A DNA stretch of 43,373 bases, taken from positions 1 to 43,373 of the IMG/VR virus record IMGVR_UViG_3300033047_000004; one strand, given 5' to 3'. The position numbers were made by a program, and so were the translations under genes. The DNA comes from a virus. Below are positions 14,633-22,978 of this stretch, one piece after another (the first letter of the stretch is position 1; each line of letters begins with the position of its first letter). A model generated the notes under the pieces. The model searched no databases, was not told the origin of the DNA, and worked only from the letters and a program-made list of their open reading frames with translations.

Positions 14633-14846
14633 TCATACAGAGAGTAGCCATCTTGATAAAGAGATTTATAACACCAGAGGCGGTATTGTCATCAAACAGG
14701 GCTTGCAGGAACACATCAGGCTTAACACTACCTGACATCCACTCCTGAAACTTAGCTTCAAGATGTTGAGGGACTGTGATCTCAAATGGCTTGGTGGCAC
14801 ATGTGAACTTGTAGATCTTTATGATTGATAGCTTTTCAATAATCAT
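14619..14846 (-). CDS. Hypothetical protein
   Basis: 75 residues from ATG 14846 (MIIEKLSIIKIYKFTCATKP), which overlaps the stop of the preceding gene as AAAATGA; that coupling decides the start. Beta strands at the N-terminus are followed by helices (HLEAKFQEWMSGSVKPDVFL). No recognised family. Confidence 0.6.
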   Translation of the reverse strand: MIIEKLSIIKIYKFTCATKPFEITVPQHLEAKFQEWMSGSVKPDVFLQALFDDNTASGVINLFIKMATLCMSAGA

Positions 14847-15013
14847 TTTACTGGTACCCCCAGAAAGCGCCACTCACCACTATTCATGACTTGTGCATTC
14901 TCCTTTTTAACCTTCCGCATTTTTGCGGTTGTAGTTGGTTTTTGGTTGACCATGTTGCGGCGACCAGTGCGGGTGAATTGTGTTTGGTTAGCGAAGTGTG
15001 GTGCATTTTTCAT
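14843..15013 (-). CDS. Small basic protein
   Basis: 56 residues from ATG 15013 (MKNAPHFANQTQFTRTGRRN). Highly basic and Thr/Asn-rich with a Lys cluster (AKMRKVKKENAQVMNS). The longer frame to 15052 overlaps the primase gene end and is less likely. Possibly nucleic-acid binding by composition only. The ATG lies next to the primase-helicase stop. Confidence 0.6.
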   Translation of the reverse strand: MKNAPHFANQTQFTRTGRRNMVNQKPTTTAKMRKVKKENAQVMNSGEWRFLGVPVK

Positions 15014-15014
15014 A

Positions 15015-16715
15015 TCAATAGTCTCCTGTGACTTCTTCGTTATCGAAGGCATCTAGTGCCAAGGTTGCTGGGTTTGTTCCTTTGATTAATCTTCCTGTTG
15101 TGTCTTCAAACGTAAGGAAGTCGGCAGTACCAGTGCGGCCTGTCTTGCGACACTTGAGTACCGTGGTGGTAGCAGTGTTTCTTGCAGCAGGTGTGTTGGC
15201 TTGCTGATCCCGGCTGATAGCAAAGACAGCATTAGATAGCTGCTTGATACCGCCACTGCCACGTAGATCATCCAAGGTAGGCGTAGCTCCTTCTTCAAAT
15301 GACTTTCCTTTCACTAGGGGTTTACGGAGGTGGCTGATGAGACCAATGTAGATGTTGAGTTCAACCGTGAGGCTCTTGAGACCGTGCATGATCCTGTCGA
15401 TCTTTCGGCGCTCATCATCAAAGCCATCTAGGTCTGACACCAGGATAGACAAATGGTCCACCCAGATGACCTGACAGTGTTCAGCTACGGCAGCGTACCT
15501 GATGATCTCAAACAGGCTGTCATCCTCAACTGACCCAAAGGCATCGTACAGTTGAAACCGTTTGTAGCCCTCACTGTCCTTGGCCAGAAACAGACGTTCA
15601 GCCACCTCAAGGTATTCTGTGTTGTTGCGAAACTCCTGATCATCAATCTGGAACCGCTTCCCTGCCTCATAGGCCACCAAGTCATCACCGGTATCCTCCA
15701 GGGGTTCTTCAAGATGAATGAGCGCCTGATTGAGTGTGGTGGTGTTGAAGTAGTGGTTCTGAAGTGCTTTGATGAGCGTTGTCTTGCCCATTCCTGTACC
15801 GCTGGTCCATGTGTCCAACTCACCCATGCGGATACCACCGCCAGTCATGTAGTTGAGTTTTTCCATGTAGTCGGGGTATGGAAACGACTGGACTACCGGG
15901 CGGTTCAGTAGGCGATCAATGATCACACTACCATTGACCAGACCATCTGGCCGGTACTCTTTTGCACCCCAGAGGCAATCAATAAGCTCCTTACCTTTGT
16001 AGGCCACGAGCATGTCGGATGCATCCTTGAAGCCCTCAGGTGTCCAGGCAATCCAGACCTTACCCATCGGCAGGATCTTCTTTACCAAATCAACTGTGTC
16101 GCGACCTGGGTCATCGTTGTCGAAGAACAGTATGATCTTCTCGAACTTGTTGAGCCACGTCATAGCTTGCTGGATGGACTTAAGGGCTTTCGTACCACCG
16201 CCATCTGGGAGGCTTACGACCGGCCACTTATTGTTCTGGACCTGACTGACACTAAGTGCATCCAGTTCACCCTCAGTGATCACGACTTGCTTGCCGCCGT
16301 CACGCCACAGCCACTGACCATACAGGCCTTTGAAGGCTGGTCTGTTTTTCCATGGGAACTCTTTGTCGCGGGTGCGGATCTTCTGAGCCACCACCCGTCG
16401 ATTGTTGTCCAGGTATTGAGCACACTGGACTGTCTCTCCAAACCACTCAGTACGACCATACGACCAGATCCGACATGTCTCTTCGGTAATACGTCTGGTC
16501 GTGAGGTCACAATAGGTTATATGTGAGAGGTCTTTGACCGCTGGAGGAGAAGGAGCTTCGTTATCTGTGACTTCCCCATCTGTCTTTGTGCGCTTTTCAC
16601 ATGAGTGACAGAAGTTGTGGTGAGCATATATTGCCAGGGCATCAGACGACCCACAGTCTGGGCAGGGTTGATGGGTCTGGATTGCTTTTTCTGTGTTGTC
16701 GTCGTCATAAGGCAT
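15015..16715 (-). CDS. DNA primase-helicase (T7 gp4-like)
   Basis: 566 residues from ATG 16715, which overlaps the endonuclease I stop as TAATG; ATG 16730 (571 residues) is possible but its AAGGA abuts the start. Zinc site CPDCGSSDALAIYAHHNFCH plus C near the N-terminus (primase template recognition), TOPRIM segment VVITEGELDALS, and FFDNDDPGRD. The C-terminal RecA-like helicase has Walker A SGTGMGKTT, the Walker B region VIWVDHLSIL and a DRIMHGLKSLTVELN helix. Length matches T7 gp4 (566). It unwinds and primes at the fork with the polymerase and SSB encoded beside it. Confidence 0.97.
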   Translation of the reverse strand: MPYDDDNTEKAIQTHQPCPDCGSSDALAIYAHHNFCHSCEKRTKTDGEVTDNEAPSPPAVKDLSHITYCDLTTRRITEETCRIWSYGRTEWFGETVQCAQYLDNNRRVVAQKIRTRDKEFPWKNRPAFKGLYGQWLWRDGGKQVVITEGELDALSVSQVQNNKWPVVSLPDGGGTKALKSIQQAMTWLNKFEKIILFFDNDDPGRDTVDLVKKILPMGKVWIAWTPEGFKDASDMLVAYKGKELIDCLWGAKEYRPDGLVNGSVIIDRLLNRPVVQSFPYPDYMEKLNYMTGGGIRMGELDTWTSGTGMGKTTLIKALQNHYFNTTTLNQALIHLEEPLEDTGDDLVAYEAGKRFQIDDQEFRNNTEYLEVAERLFLAKDSEGYKRFQLYDAFGSVEDDSLFEIIRYAAVAEHCQVIWVDHLSILVSDLDGFDDERRKIDRIMHGLKSLTVELNIYIGLISHLRKPLVKGKSFEEGATPTLDDLRGSGGIKQLSNAVFAISRDQQANTPAARNTATTTVLKCRKTGRTGTADFLTFEDTTGRLIKGTNPATLALDAFDNEEVTGDY

Positions 16716-17104
16716 TATTCTTCTAGCCATTCCTTGGGGATTATGCCCTTGTCAGACCACTTGAACCCCTTACTGTCACACCACTTTGCGTAGGTGGTAT
16801 TGGAGGTCTTGCTGATCTTGTTTGTGGCACGTTGAAATACAAATCGTATGTCGTGATCGTGTTGATCACGTAACAGCAGGTGTTTCTGCCGGTCCTTCGT
16901 GAGAAACCGCCCTTTACTCTCGATGTACATCTTGGAGCCATCCTTTTTGGTGAGGATGAAGTCAGGGTTGTACTTGCGGGATTTCTCAGGTTCGATGTAA
17001 TCAAGCTTCTCGCTCTCATACTCGTATGGGTGGCCAACCCCCGATAACTGGTTGGCCACCATGCGTTCAAGCCCTGAACGGAAGCGGTGTTTAGTAATCC
17101 GCAC
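16715..17104 (-). CDS. Endonuclease I, Holliday junction resolvase (T7 gp3-like)
   Basis: About 129 residues from a probable GTG at 17104; the frame is open further upstream but that part is the antiphase of the SSB tail. Catalytic residues of T7 endonuclease I are all present: E in RSGLERMVANQL, D in YNPDFIL, E and K in YIESKGRF. Also conserved are HLLLRDQHDHDIRFVF and the C-terminal IIPKEWLEE (T7 LIPAEWIKE). T7 enzyme is 149 residues; a shorter N-terminus is normal for homologues. It resolves branched DNA before packaging and degrades host DNA. Overlaps SSB by 14 bp. Confidence 0.93.
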   Translation of the reverse strand: MRITKHRFRSGLERMVANQLSGVGHPYEYESEKLDYIEPEKSRKYNPDFILTKKDGSKMYIESKGRFLTKDRQKHLLLRDQHDHDIRFVFQRATNKISKTSNTTYAKWCDSKGFKWSDKGIIPKEWLEE

Positions 17105-17747
17105 TGTCGTTAGGGGCTTCACTACTGTTGTCGTCACTGTCGTTGAACTCAGAGGTATCTGGCTCACTGGTCTCGTAACCACCCTCTTCGTCGTTGAATG
17201 CACCGGCATCACCAGCTGCACCAGCTGTCTTGAGATCAATAACCTGGACAATCACCGGCTGAAGGTTGATGCCTTTCTCAGAGTTAAACAGCCACTCATA
17301 GACCTCGACCTGTACCCGGATCTTGGATCCTCCCCAGATGGGAATTGCAGGGGACATGACGTTCTTCTTGGCATCCATCACCATTGGGCGGCGGTCCCAG
17401 AGCTTGCCTTCTTTTGTCATGCGGTTCTTGACCTGACACTTGAAGACAAAGCCACGACCAGTTAGCTCACCGGTCTCCTTGTCGAACTCAGGCTGGAAGC
17501 ATGGGTTGTCAACATTGGGGACAAACTTACCCTTTTTCTTTTTGGTGCCATCAGCAATTGACAGGTCATAACCCATCCATCCGTTGGCAACCTTCTGGAT
17601 CTGGTCGATGACCGGCTGGGCCTGTTCGGATGTCAGGAAGACATCAGCTTTATAGACACCTTCATCATTGAACTTGGTGTCGGGCTTGTTGAGGGCTGGA
17701 AAGACAGCAATACCTGCTGGAAGTGTAATCATAGTGGATTTAGTCAT
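17091..17747 (-). CDS. Single-stranded DNA-binding protein (T7 gp2.5-like)
   Basis: 218 residues. N-terminal start MTKSTMITLPAGIAVFPALN with KPDTKFNDEGVYKADVFL is standard for gp2.5 relatives, followed by the OB-fold core (GRGFVFKCQVKNR, then IPIWGGSKIRVQVEVYEW). The last about 40 residues form the acidic tail (TSEPDTSEFNDSDDNSSE) that in T7 recruits polymerase and primase-helicase, ending in an aromatic residue as required there (Y here, F in T7). Located directly before endonuclease I as in T7. Confidence 0.95.
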   Translation of the reverse strand: MTKSTMITLPAGIAVFPALNKPDTKFNDEGVYKADVFLTSEQAQPVIDQIQKVANGWMGYDLSIADGTKKKKGKFVPNVDNPCFQPEFDKETGELTGRGFVFKCQVKNRMTKEGKLWDRRPMVMDAKKNVMSPAIPIWGGSKIRVQVEVYEWLFNSEKGINLQPVIVQVIDLKTAGAAGDAGAFNDEEGGYETSEPDTSEFNDSDDNSSEAPNDSADY

Positions 17748-17982
17748 TGTTCAGGATATGTCCCTTTTTTATGGTCTCTACGATTTCGCAGAGATCCAGG
17801 CAATAAGCATTGAGTGAGTTACTGAATGACCCATCAAACTCTTCTGATAGGTTTGAATAGGTACTGTCTTCACATTGATCCTCGTCGACCATCATCTCCT
17901 CAAGGATTTCGACGACACCTATAGTGCAATCAAACATTGGGAAGGCAGTGTTTAGTGATTGGTGTTGCTCAAAAGTCATCAC
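17740..17982 (-). CDS. Small acidic protein, unknown
   Basis: 80 residues (MMTFEQHQSLNTAFPMFDCT), markedly acidic with a run VEILEEMMVDEDQCEDS. No recognised domain. Overlaps the SSB gene by 8 bp (its last codons contain the SSB ATG), so the two are translationally coupled. Acidic composition again would allow a DNA-mimic or protein-inhibitor role, but there is no direct support. Confidence 0.65.
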   Translation of the reverse strand: MMTFEQHQSLNTAFPMFDCTIGVVEILEEMMVDEDQCEDSTYSNLSEEFDGSFSNSLNAYCLDLCEIVETIKKGHILNND

Positions 17983-17989
17983 AGCTGTT

Positions 17990-18292
17990 TCACTTCGCTT
18001 TGGAGGGTTTTGGTCTGGCTAACTTAGCCGGGAGTGCGGGTGTTTCGGTGACCTGGGGGGTCTCTGTGCGTGGAGCAGCTGTGGTGCGTTCGATGATGGC
18101 TGCTTCGCGGTCCTGCTGGTCCTCATTGTTGTAATCGCCCACGCAATTCTGGCACTCTGTGCGGCCTTGTTCGCGGGTGTAGAAGCTTTCCCCACACGCC
18201 TTACATCGACGTTTTCGCAGGGGTGTGCCTTGTGGGATGATGGGAGTGTCGGGGACACTTGGGGAGTTGGGTTGCATAGGATTGGTATTCAT
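17990..18292 (-). CDS. Zinc-ribbon protein
   Basis: 100 residues. A zinc ribbon occupies about residues 27-52: RCKACGESFYT, then TECQNCVGDY, two CxxC pairs spaced 17 residues apart. The N-terminus is Pro/Asn-rich and the C-terminus is a disordered Thr/Pro/Lys tail (ALPAKLARPKPSKAK). Such single zinc-ribbon proteins often bind nucleic acid or RNA polymerase. Its ATG overlaps the stop of the upstream gene (TAATG type). Confidence 0.7.
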   Translation of the reverse strand: MNTNPMQPNSPSVPDTPIIPQGTPLRKRRCKACGESFYTREQGRTECQNCVGDYNNEDQQDREAAIIERTTAAPRTETPQVTETPALPAKLARPKPSKAK

Positions 18293-18549
18293 TATGCGTG
18301 GGTATCCTTGTTGTTGTTGTGGGAGTGACCTCTGAAGAACCTAACGGCATCCAAGGCATCCTGGCGGGATGAGGCAATGTCGAGCACGACCTCACCACCA
18401 ATGTGTAGGCCCAGACGTTCAATTTCGGAGTTGGGCAGAACCGCAACGATCTCGAACTGCTTGTCATAAGATCGCTTGTTGTAGTGAACGGATCCGGTGA
18501 TGTAGTTGGTGTTGTCTTTGATCTTCTGGCGGTACGGTGATTGTTTCAT
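18292..18549 (-). CDS. Hypothetical protein
   Basis: 85 residues (MKQSPYRQKIKDNTNYITGS). Beta-strand-rich (FEIVAVLPNSEIERLGLHIG) followed by one helix (SRQDALDAVRFFRG) and a His/Asn tail. Not recognised. Preceded by the recurring leader element ACGATAACGGA, which stands upstream of four or five early/middle genes in this genome. Confidence 0.6.
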   Translation of the reverse strand: MKQSPYRQKIKDNTNYITGSVHYNKRSYDKQFEIVAVLPNSEIERLGLHIGGEVVLDIASSRQDALDAVRFFRGHSHNNNKDTHA

Positions 18550-18582
18550 AATCGGGGTTTATCCGTTATCGTTGGGATTGTC

Positions 18583-18888
18583 TTAAGTTATTATGGTCAC
18601 AGTGGTGCCGCTGGGGAGTTCCTTGATAAGATCCTTGAGGCGCGACAACCAGTCAGTGTCTTGGGGGGTTTCGATGAGTTCCAATTTGTCTTCATCAACA
18701 GCCCAAATACGGCCCTAGTAACCGGGGTATTCATCCTTTGAATATGTCCCATCCACACGAGGGATATCCCAACCCACGTAAGGGCAGTAGCTATAATCCT
18801 GAAGTATTGTTCCTTGGGCACCGGATGGTATAGTGGAGCATGGGATGGCACTCATTGACACTCGATCACCTGCTTTGAATTTAGCCAT
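18583..18888 (-). pseudogene. Small gene interrupted by an in-frame amber codon
   Basis: From ATG 18888 (MAKFKAGDRVSMSAIPCSTI) the frame is protein-like for 57 codons, hits TAG at 18717-18715 (after DEYPGY), then continues equally protein-like (GRIWAVDEDKLELIETPQDT) to TAA at 18583. Without the TAG it would be a 100-residue protein; a single C-to-T change of CAG would explain it. The second half has no good start codon. TAG is used as a real stop elsewhere in this phage (the DUF2829 gene), so global recoding is unlikely. Nonsense mutation, suppressor readthrough or sequence error remain possible. Function not recognised; an SH3-like barrel is imaginable from the N-terminal KFKAGDRV pattern. 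Confidence 0.7.
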
Positions 18889-18893
18889 AGCTG

Positions 18894-19112
18894 TTACACC
18901 TCCACCAGATCTTTGAAGCGTTTAGCGATTGACGTTGCCTCCGCACGACGAGTACGAGCTTCTTCAACCTTGGTTTCTGCAACACCAATCTGGTCAAACA
19001 GTTTAGCCAGGGTGACACCCTTGGCCTCGGTGCCAGCCTCAAGTTGACTTAGGGCTTTTGTGATGCCACTTATGGCGCTGGCAATGGTTGGTTTAAAAAG
19101 AATATGGTTCAT
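18894..19112 (-). CDS. Small helical/coiled-coil protein
   Basis: 72 residues (MNHILFKPTIASAISGITKA). Almost fully helical, with a heptad-like Glu/Arg/Ala segment (GVAETKVEEARTRRAEATSI). It is the first gene after the RNA polymerase and is preceded by the leader element CGATAACGGAG, which includes its ribosome site. No family recognised. Confidence 0.65.
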   Translation of the reverse strand: MNHILFKPTIASAISGITKALSQLEAGTEAKGVTLAKLFDQIGVAETKVEEARTRRAEATSIAKRFKDLVEV

Positions 19113-19140
19113 TATTGATTAGTCTCCGTTATCGAAGTGG

Positions 19141-21663
19141 TTAAGAGAAAAAGAACTCATTATTGAGTATACCCTCAAGGTCCAATGAACCCTTTGGGGG
19201 TAACGGTGGTATATTATCCTGATACTTGCTGGATATCAGGGGAGTAACACTATCCGCAAACTCTTGCAGGACATCATGATCGGTGTACATCTTCACGAAC
19301 TGCTCACGAATTATATGTGTGAACTTCTCGACCTCACAGGCGTGGACACCAAAGCTATCGTGAACTACTGCAAACGATGAGATACCAGCTGTACTGGCAG
19401 CACTTATAGTTGCTTGCATGTGAGCTGCATCAAGACTATGGACAAACGAAGGAGCCACTGTAGACCCCATCTGTCGACCATCTAGTTTTTCGGTTGCAAA
19501 CGTCAACCTGGGCTGATATCTGCGGCCATCAAAGTGTGTGTTGATAAGCCGGGATTTCTTGTTTAGCTTGGAGACCCACACAGGTAATCCCATAGGGGTA
19601 GTCCACTCTATTCGAAGTTTCTCAGGTTGTGATTTTGATGCCAACACTGACATCTTGGATAACCACTTCATAGCCCCTTCAGCAGCCACAACGACACTAG
19701 GTATGGCTTGCCAGATCTTATCGGAACCATAAACCTTAAATGCCCATAAATCATCTTTAGGCCACGGTACGGGTTCACCTGCAATCAGGCGGTCTTGTAC
19801 TCCCTCGCCTACATACTTACTACACGATGTACGAGTACCGCTATAGGGTTTGACCATCACAGGTCGTTTGCAGATTTTACGAGTAATCCCAAACTCCTGC
19901 CACGCCTGAGCTAAAGCCCTGTCAGGTCCATGGAGATCTTCCTCCACTAAGGTAGTAGCAGCAGTGGCTACGGCGTTGTATACATCCTGCCGGGTGCTGG
20001 ATGGGACCATATTGACATGGTGACCACCAACTTCATCCCTAAGCATCCCTGAAAAATGCTGAAGACCACTACAAGTGGCATCAAGATCTACATGGATATG
20101 AGACCTATACTCCTCTGGAGCGCAGTCACCTGACCAGACTTCAGCCCACTCAAGACACCATGCGAGATACTGGGCGGGGCTATCAGCTTTAAGCCATGTG
20201 AGATCCTGGGTGGGATCCATTGCAATGTATGTGGCTCTCTCTATTTCACCTACGGCCCAGTCGGCTCGTTCATCCATTGGGACTTTGTCTTCTCCCCAAC
20301 AGTTGGCCCCATGCACACCTAACCAATACAATCCATCTTGACCAAGCTCCTTAGCTTCAGAGAATTTCAGTAAACCTTTGACATAGTCTGGGCCTTGAGG
20401 GTTTAGACAAGACGCCTTTGGATAAGACCTCCCCCTGCTGTCCAGATCATGTGGAAAATAGATAGCATCATAAGCACTATATTTACGGGCAAGGTGGAAG
20501 GACCGTTGAGCAAGTACGCGCTTACCAACACTACGTCTGTTGTACTCGTGAATTTTGAACCGGTACACTTGGTAGTCAAAAAACATTTTACGTAGTGGGT
20601 GCTCTTTTGGGTGTGCCAGTATCTCAGTCTTGGTTAGACCCCTCAAGGCGGCTGGGGGTTCATCAGGTTTCACTAGAGATGATGTAGGCAGCTTACCGCA
20701 GGGTATATCATTGGCGTAGACATACTCCAAGGCCTCTACTACTGGCAAGTTGATAGCCCAGGCGGTGTTCTGTAATGCATTGATGGCTAGTAGTAGTCTG
20801 TCTAGGTCGCCTCTCTTACCAGCTTCCTGAAGGACTTGTTTGTATTCTGAACTAACGTGTTTGACCAGTGTGTACGGGGTGACGTTCAGTGAGTGGTATC
20901 CTCCACTCTCCAAGCTGTCCTCTGTCCAAGGACGGGGTGGTATTATTGTTGGTGGGTAAACTGACATCAAGGGAGCACATGCATCTGATGAGTTCTTTAT
21001 GGCGTTGTATATGCCTTCAGAAAATTCAATGCACACTTTCTTCTTACGCCCGAAGCCTCGTGTCACAATTTTTATGTCACCTGTTACTTTCTCAAATATG
21101 GATAACAATACGGTACCGATGTGGATTAAATCTGTTTTGGACCATATAGACCATTCCAGATTGTGTCGGGTGAATGTCTTCCTCATGTACTCTTCACGCT
21201 TGTGTCGGGGAAGCTCCCGTGCTGCGAAGTCTTTGTGTATCTTACGCGATAGGTTTTTGTGCTCATTCTCGAACATCCGCAGCCTCATTTCATCATGAAT
21301 GAGACCAGCGCCCGACATAGCTAGGTAGGTGAATGGGACATTCGTACGGCTGGTTTCGTAGCCAGTAGAATTGATTAAGGCCTTCAGAAATAGAAATGCA
21401 GAAGTGCTGCTATCTATAAGTTTCAGGTGCTTTGCAGCTAACACCTTTGGACCCGCCTTACCACTGTCGGCCTTGGCAAGCCACTCATCAATACCAGCAC
21501 TAAGGGGCATCAGGTACTGGGTGATTAAATGAGAGCCTATGGTGGTTTCAGCAAAGGTGGACTTGGTCGTAGCTTTTGTGTGTTCTTTGATAAATCGCTG
21601 TATGGTCAGGCCTCTTGCCTCCTCTTCAAGGCGCACCTGCTCCAGGTAGAGTTCTTCAGTCAT
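19141..21663 (-). CDS. Single-subunit DNA-directed RNA polymerase (T7 gp1-like)
   Basis: 840 residues (T7: 883). Motif A: HVDLDATCSGLQHFSGML, with the catalytic Asp. The O-helix region RKICKRPVMVKPYSGT keeps Lys and the Tyr equivalent to T7 Y639 but has PYSG where T7 has AYGS. Motif C: FAVVHDSFGVHA, with the second catalytic Asp. The protein ends in an aromatic foot (NEFFFS), as T7 RNAP ends FAFA. It transcribes middle and late genes from phage promoters. A copy of the candidate promoter lies 30 bp upstream, so it may drive its own synthesis once made. Product identity is secure. Confidence 0.97.
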   Translation of the reverse strand: MTEELYLEQVRLEEEARGLTIQRFIKEHTKATTKSTFAETTIGSHLITQYLMPLSAGIDEWLAKADSGKAGPKVLAAKHLKLIDSSTSAFLFLKALINSTGYETSRTNVPFTYLAMSGAGLIHDEMRLRMFENEHKNLSRKIHKDFAARELPRHKREEYMRKTFTRHNLEWSIWSKTDLIHIGTVLLSIFEKVTGDIKIVTRGFGRKKKVCIEFSEGIYNAIKNSSDACAPLMSVYPPTIIPPRPWTEDSLESGGYHSLNVTPYTLVKHVSSEYKQVLQEAGKRGDLDRLLLAINALQNTAWAINLPVVEALEYVYANDIPCGKLPTSSLVKPDEPPAALRGLTKTEILAHPKEHPLRKMFFDYQVYRFKIHEYNRRSVGKRVLAQRSFHLARKYSAYDAIYFPHDLDSRGRSYPKASCLNPQGPDYVKGLLKFSEAKELGQDGLYWLGVHGANCWGEDKVPMDERADWAVGEIERATYIAMDPTQDLTWLKADSPAQYLAWCLEWAEVWSGDCAPEEYRSHIHVDLDATCSGLQHFSGMLRDEVGGHHVNMVPSSTRQDVYNAVATAATTLVEEDLHGPDRALAQAWQEFGITRKICKRPVMVKPYSGTRTSCSKYVGEGVQDRLIAGEPVPWPKDDLWAFKVYGSDKIWQAIPSVVVAAEGAMKWLSKMSVLASKSQPEKLRIEWTTPMGLPVWVSKLNKKSRLINTHFDGRRYQPRLTFATEKLDGRQMGSTVAPSFVHSLDAAHMQATISAASTAGISSFAVVHDSFGVHACEVEKFTHIIREQFVKMYTDHDVLQEFADSVTPLISSKYQDNIPPLPPKGSLDLEGILNNEFFFS

Positions 21664-21664
21664 C

Positions 21665-21793
21665 TTACCTCATTTCATAATCATCGATGTATTGTAGTAT
21701 GTAGTCATAACTACGATAACGTATTGAAAAACAGCCAGAAAGGGCATCGGAGATATCCTTCAGTTCTGATCGAGCGTGAGGTATATTACTCAT
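21665..21793 (-). CDS. 42-residue leader-like ORF before RNAP
   Basis: ATG 21793 (MSNIPHARSELKDISDALSG) overlaps the stop of the preceding small gene (ATGAGTAA), and its own stop lies one base before the RNAP ATG. Tight coupling suggests that it is translated. Its codons for SYDYILQY coincide with the candidate promoter at 21693-21710, so coding may be incidental or dual-purpose. No family recognised. Confidence 0.5.
   Translation of the reverse strand: MSNIPHARSELKDISDALSGCFSIRYRSYDYILQYIDDYEMR
21693..21710 (-). promoter_or_regulatory. Candidate phage RNAP promoter upstream of RNAP
   Basis: TTATGACTACATACTACA on the minus strand, 17 of 18 identical to the two 25-nt copies at 9955-9979 and 29315-29339. 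The match ends before the flanking TAAGCCA shared by those two. Distance to the RNAP ATG is 30 bp. Confidence 0.5.
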
Positions 21794-22019
21794 TTAATTT
21801 ATACTCCTCACAGTGATCATCAGATGTTGTTACATCAAAATCGGTAGCACCATCTATCTCATTGTTGTCCAGTACCGATAGCCCAAGCATACATGCATCC
21901 CAATCGGTGGTTGCATCAACATGTCTGGTGGCTATTGGAATATTGTCGCCGTTTGTAGATTTAATTTCAAATAATGTTATTTGACATTCCTTTTGTTGTT
22001 TACTGTCCGTAAAAGAAAT
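21786..22019 (-). CDS. Small early protein, paralogue A
   Basis: The open frame runs from about 22019 (ATT after GGGAGGTCC) to TAA 21786. It is homologous to the gene at 25222-25401 over TTDWDACMLGLSVLDNNEID versus QSDWDACMMGLTILDNDEIP, followed by DFDV in both. No ATG is present in frame where homology begins (about 21980), so the start may be non-canonical (ATT 22019 or ATA 21980) or the 5' end may be damaged. Acidic, roughly 64-77 residues, function unknown. Both copies sit in front of regulatory genes (RNAP here, the HTH-integrase pair for the other). Confidence 0.6.
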   Translation of the reverse strand: MSFTDSKQQKECQITLFEIKSTNGDNIPIATRHVDATTDWDACMLGLSVLDNNEIDGATDFDVTTSDDHCEEYKLNE

Positions 22020-22229
22020 GGACCTCCCTCCCCCATCTCTTACTAAACCTGTTTTTAGATCTTAAGGTTCTTAATGCAATAACTACTTTGAGATTTATTC
22101 AAATTTCTTGGGGTTACACACATCCATACAATTTTATACAGAGTGATTGGCGGTGCTATATCTAGCTATAGACTTAGACAAGGACACCATATATAGTGCG
22201 CCGCCGCCGCAGTACCGTTGCGGGGTATA
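22020..22229. other. Intergenic region upstream of paralogue A
   Basis: About 210 bp with no gene that I can support. Contains a CG-rich (GCC)n-like stretch near 22200, an AT-rich centre, and a very purine-rich GGGGGAGGGAGG on the minus strand directly before paralogue A. A weak sigma70-like pair (TTGCAT, then TAAAAA after 16 nt, minus strand) lies near 22045-22075. A terminator is not evident. Confidence 0.4.
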
Positions 22230-22442
22230 CTACTCATCATCATCATCGGGTTTACCCTCCTCGCGTTTGTAGTGAGGGCATTCCTCTGAGAAGTCACTGA
22301 CCGCCATGGGAGCACCGGGCTTTCCCCACCATTTGGTAGCGGCCTTGGTGACCTCTGGGGTGATCTGGCGGTGACAGTCCTTGGTGGCACACTTGGCGCG
22401 ACAGAATGTCATATCTTTGAAACATATCATCTTAGGTTCCAC
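22230..22442 (-). CDS. Cys-rich small phage protein
   Basis: 70 residues from GTG 22442 (translated MEPKMICFKDMTFCRAKC). Cys at FCRAKCATKDCHRQ plus a later ECPHYK suggest a zinc-binding site. The following TPEVTKAATKWWGKPGAPMA and SDFSEECPHYK are characteristic of a small family repeatedly seen in podovirus and siphovirus early regions. Function unknown. Ends in an acidic DDDDE tail. Overlaps the upstream 56-residue gene by 11 bp. Confidence 0.75.
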   Translation of the reverse strand: MEPKMICFKDMTFCRAKCATKDCHRQITPEVTKAATKWWGKPGAPMAVSDFSEECPHYKREEGKPDDDDE

Positions 22443-22602
22443 TTCGTTGTCTGATTATGAATTTCTCAGCAGCCCAGGTTAATTTCTGTCGGGCTGTTCT
22501 CCAGATCCTGAAGTCCCGTAAGTTCACTACGGGTGCCCTCGTGTCTGGGCGTTTCTTGTCGTGCTTGATGATCTCGTCAAACAGGACTGGTAGTTTTATC
22601 AT
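22432..22602 (-). CDS. 56-residue basic protein
   Basis: ATG 22602 (MIKLPVLFDEIIKHDKKRPD), preceded by the leader CGATAACGGAG with proper ribosome-site spacing. Basic, one or two helices (NLRDFRIWRTARQKLTWAAE). It overlaps the next gene by 11 bp, a normal arrangement in this cluster. No family recognised. Confidence 0.6.
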   Translation of the reverse strand: MIKLPVLFDEIIKHDKKRPDTRAPVVNLRDFRIWRTARQKLTWAAEKFIIRQRSGT

Positions 22603-22638
22603 TGTTTTTGTATATTCTCCGTTATCGTTGGAGTTAGG

Positions 22639-22962
22639 TTAAATAACTTCTGTGAGGATGCGCCAGGATTTCATGAGGTTGCCATTCCATGTGACTTCAA
22701 CTGGGATGCCTACCATCTCACTTACATCTGACACCTGAGCTTCTTCCATCCAATCATGAAGTGTCATGAGGGCTTTTGCTGCCCAGTCTTTTTGATCTTC
22801 AGGCGTCCACTTGGAGTACTCAGTATGTTTAGTGCAGTTGTAGACATTATTCGTGTTTACACAGCAACCATCACAGGACAATGTGAGGAATGATCCCATA
22901 CACCATTCGTTTATTCCAAACTTGAATGATGTGATTTTCCCTAGTGTTTTTGTTTCAGGCAT
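22639..22962 (-). CDS. Conserved early phage protein
   Basis: 107 residues from ATG 22962 (MPETKTLGKITSFKFGINEW), chosen because the CGATAACGGAG leader with its ribosome site stands just before it; the frame is open further upstream. The pattern SLTFS/GG...CKWT..D....., then IPVEVTWNGNLMKSWRILTEV at the C-terminus, is a familiar phage protein family of unknown function (IPVEVTFEGN.LKSWRILTEV). Central Cys cluster LSCDGCCVNTNNVYNC may bind metal. Confidence 0.78.
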   Translation of the reverse strand: MPETKTLGKITSFKFGINEWCMGSFLTLSCDGCCVNTNNVYNCTKHTEYSKWTPEDQKDWAAKALMTLHDWMEEAQVSDVSEMVGIPVEVTWNGNLMKSWRILTEVI

Positions 22963-22978
22963 AATTGTAGTTACTCCG

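Noticed and set aside
18597-18851. 84-codon ORF MPSHAPLYHPVPKEQY on the minus strand
   Set aside because: It is a shadow in another frame of the amber-interrupted gene at 18583-18888, which has the better start and protein-like text on both sides of the TAG.
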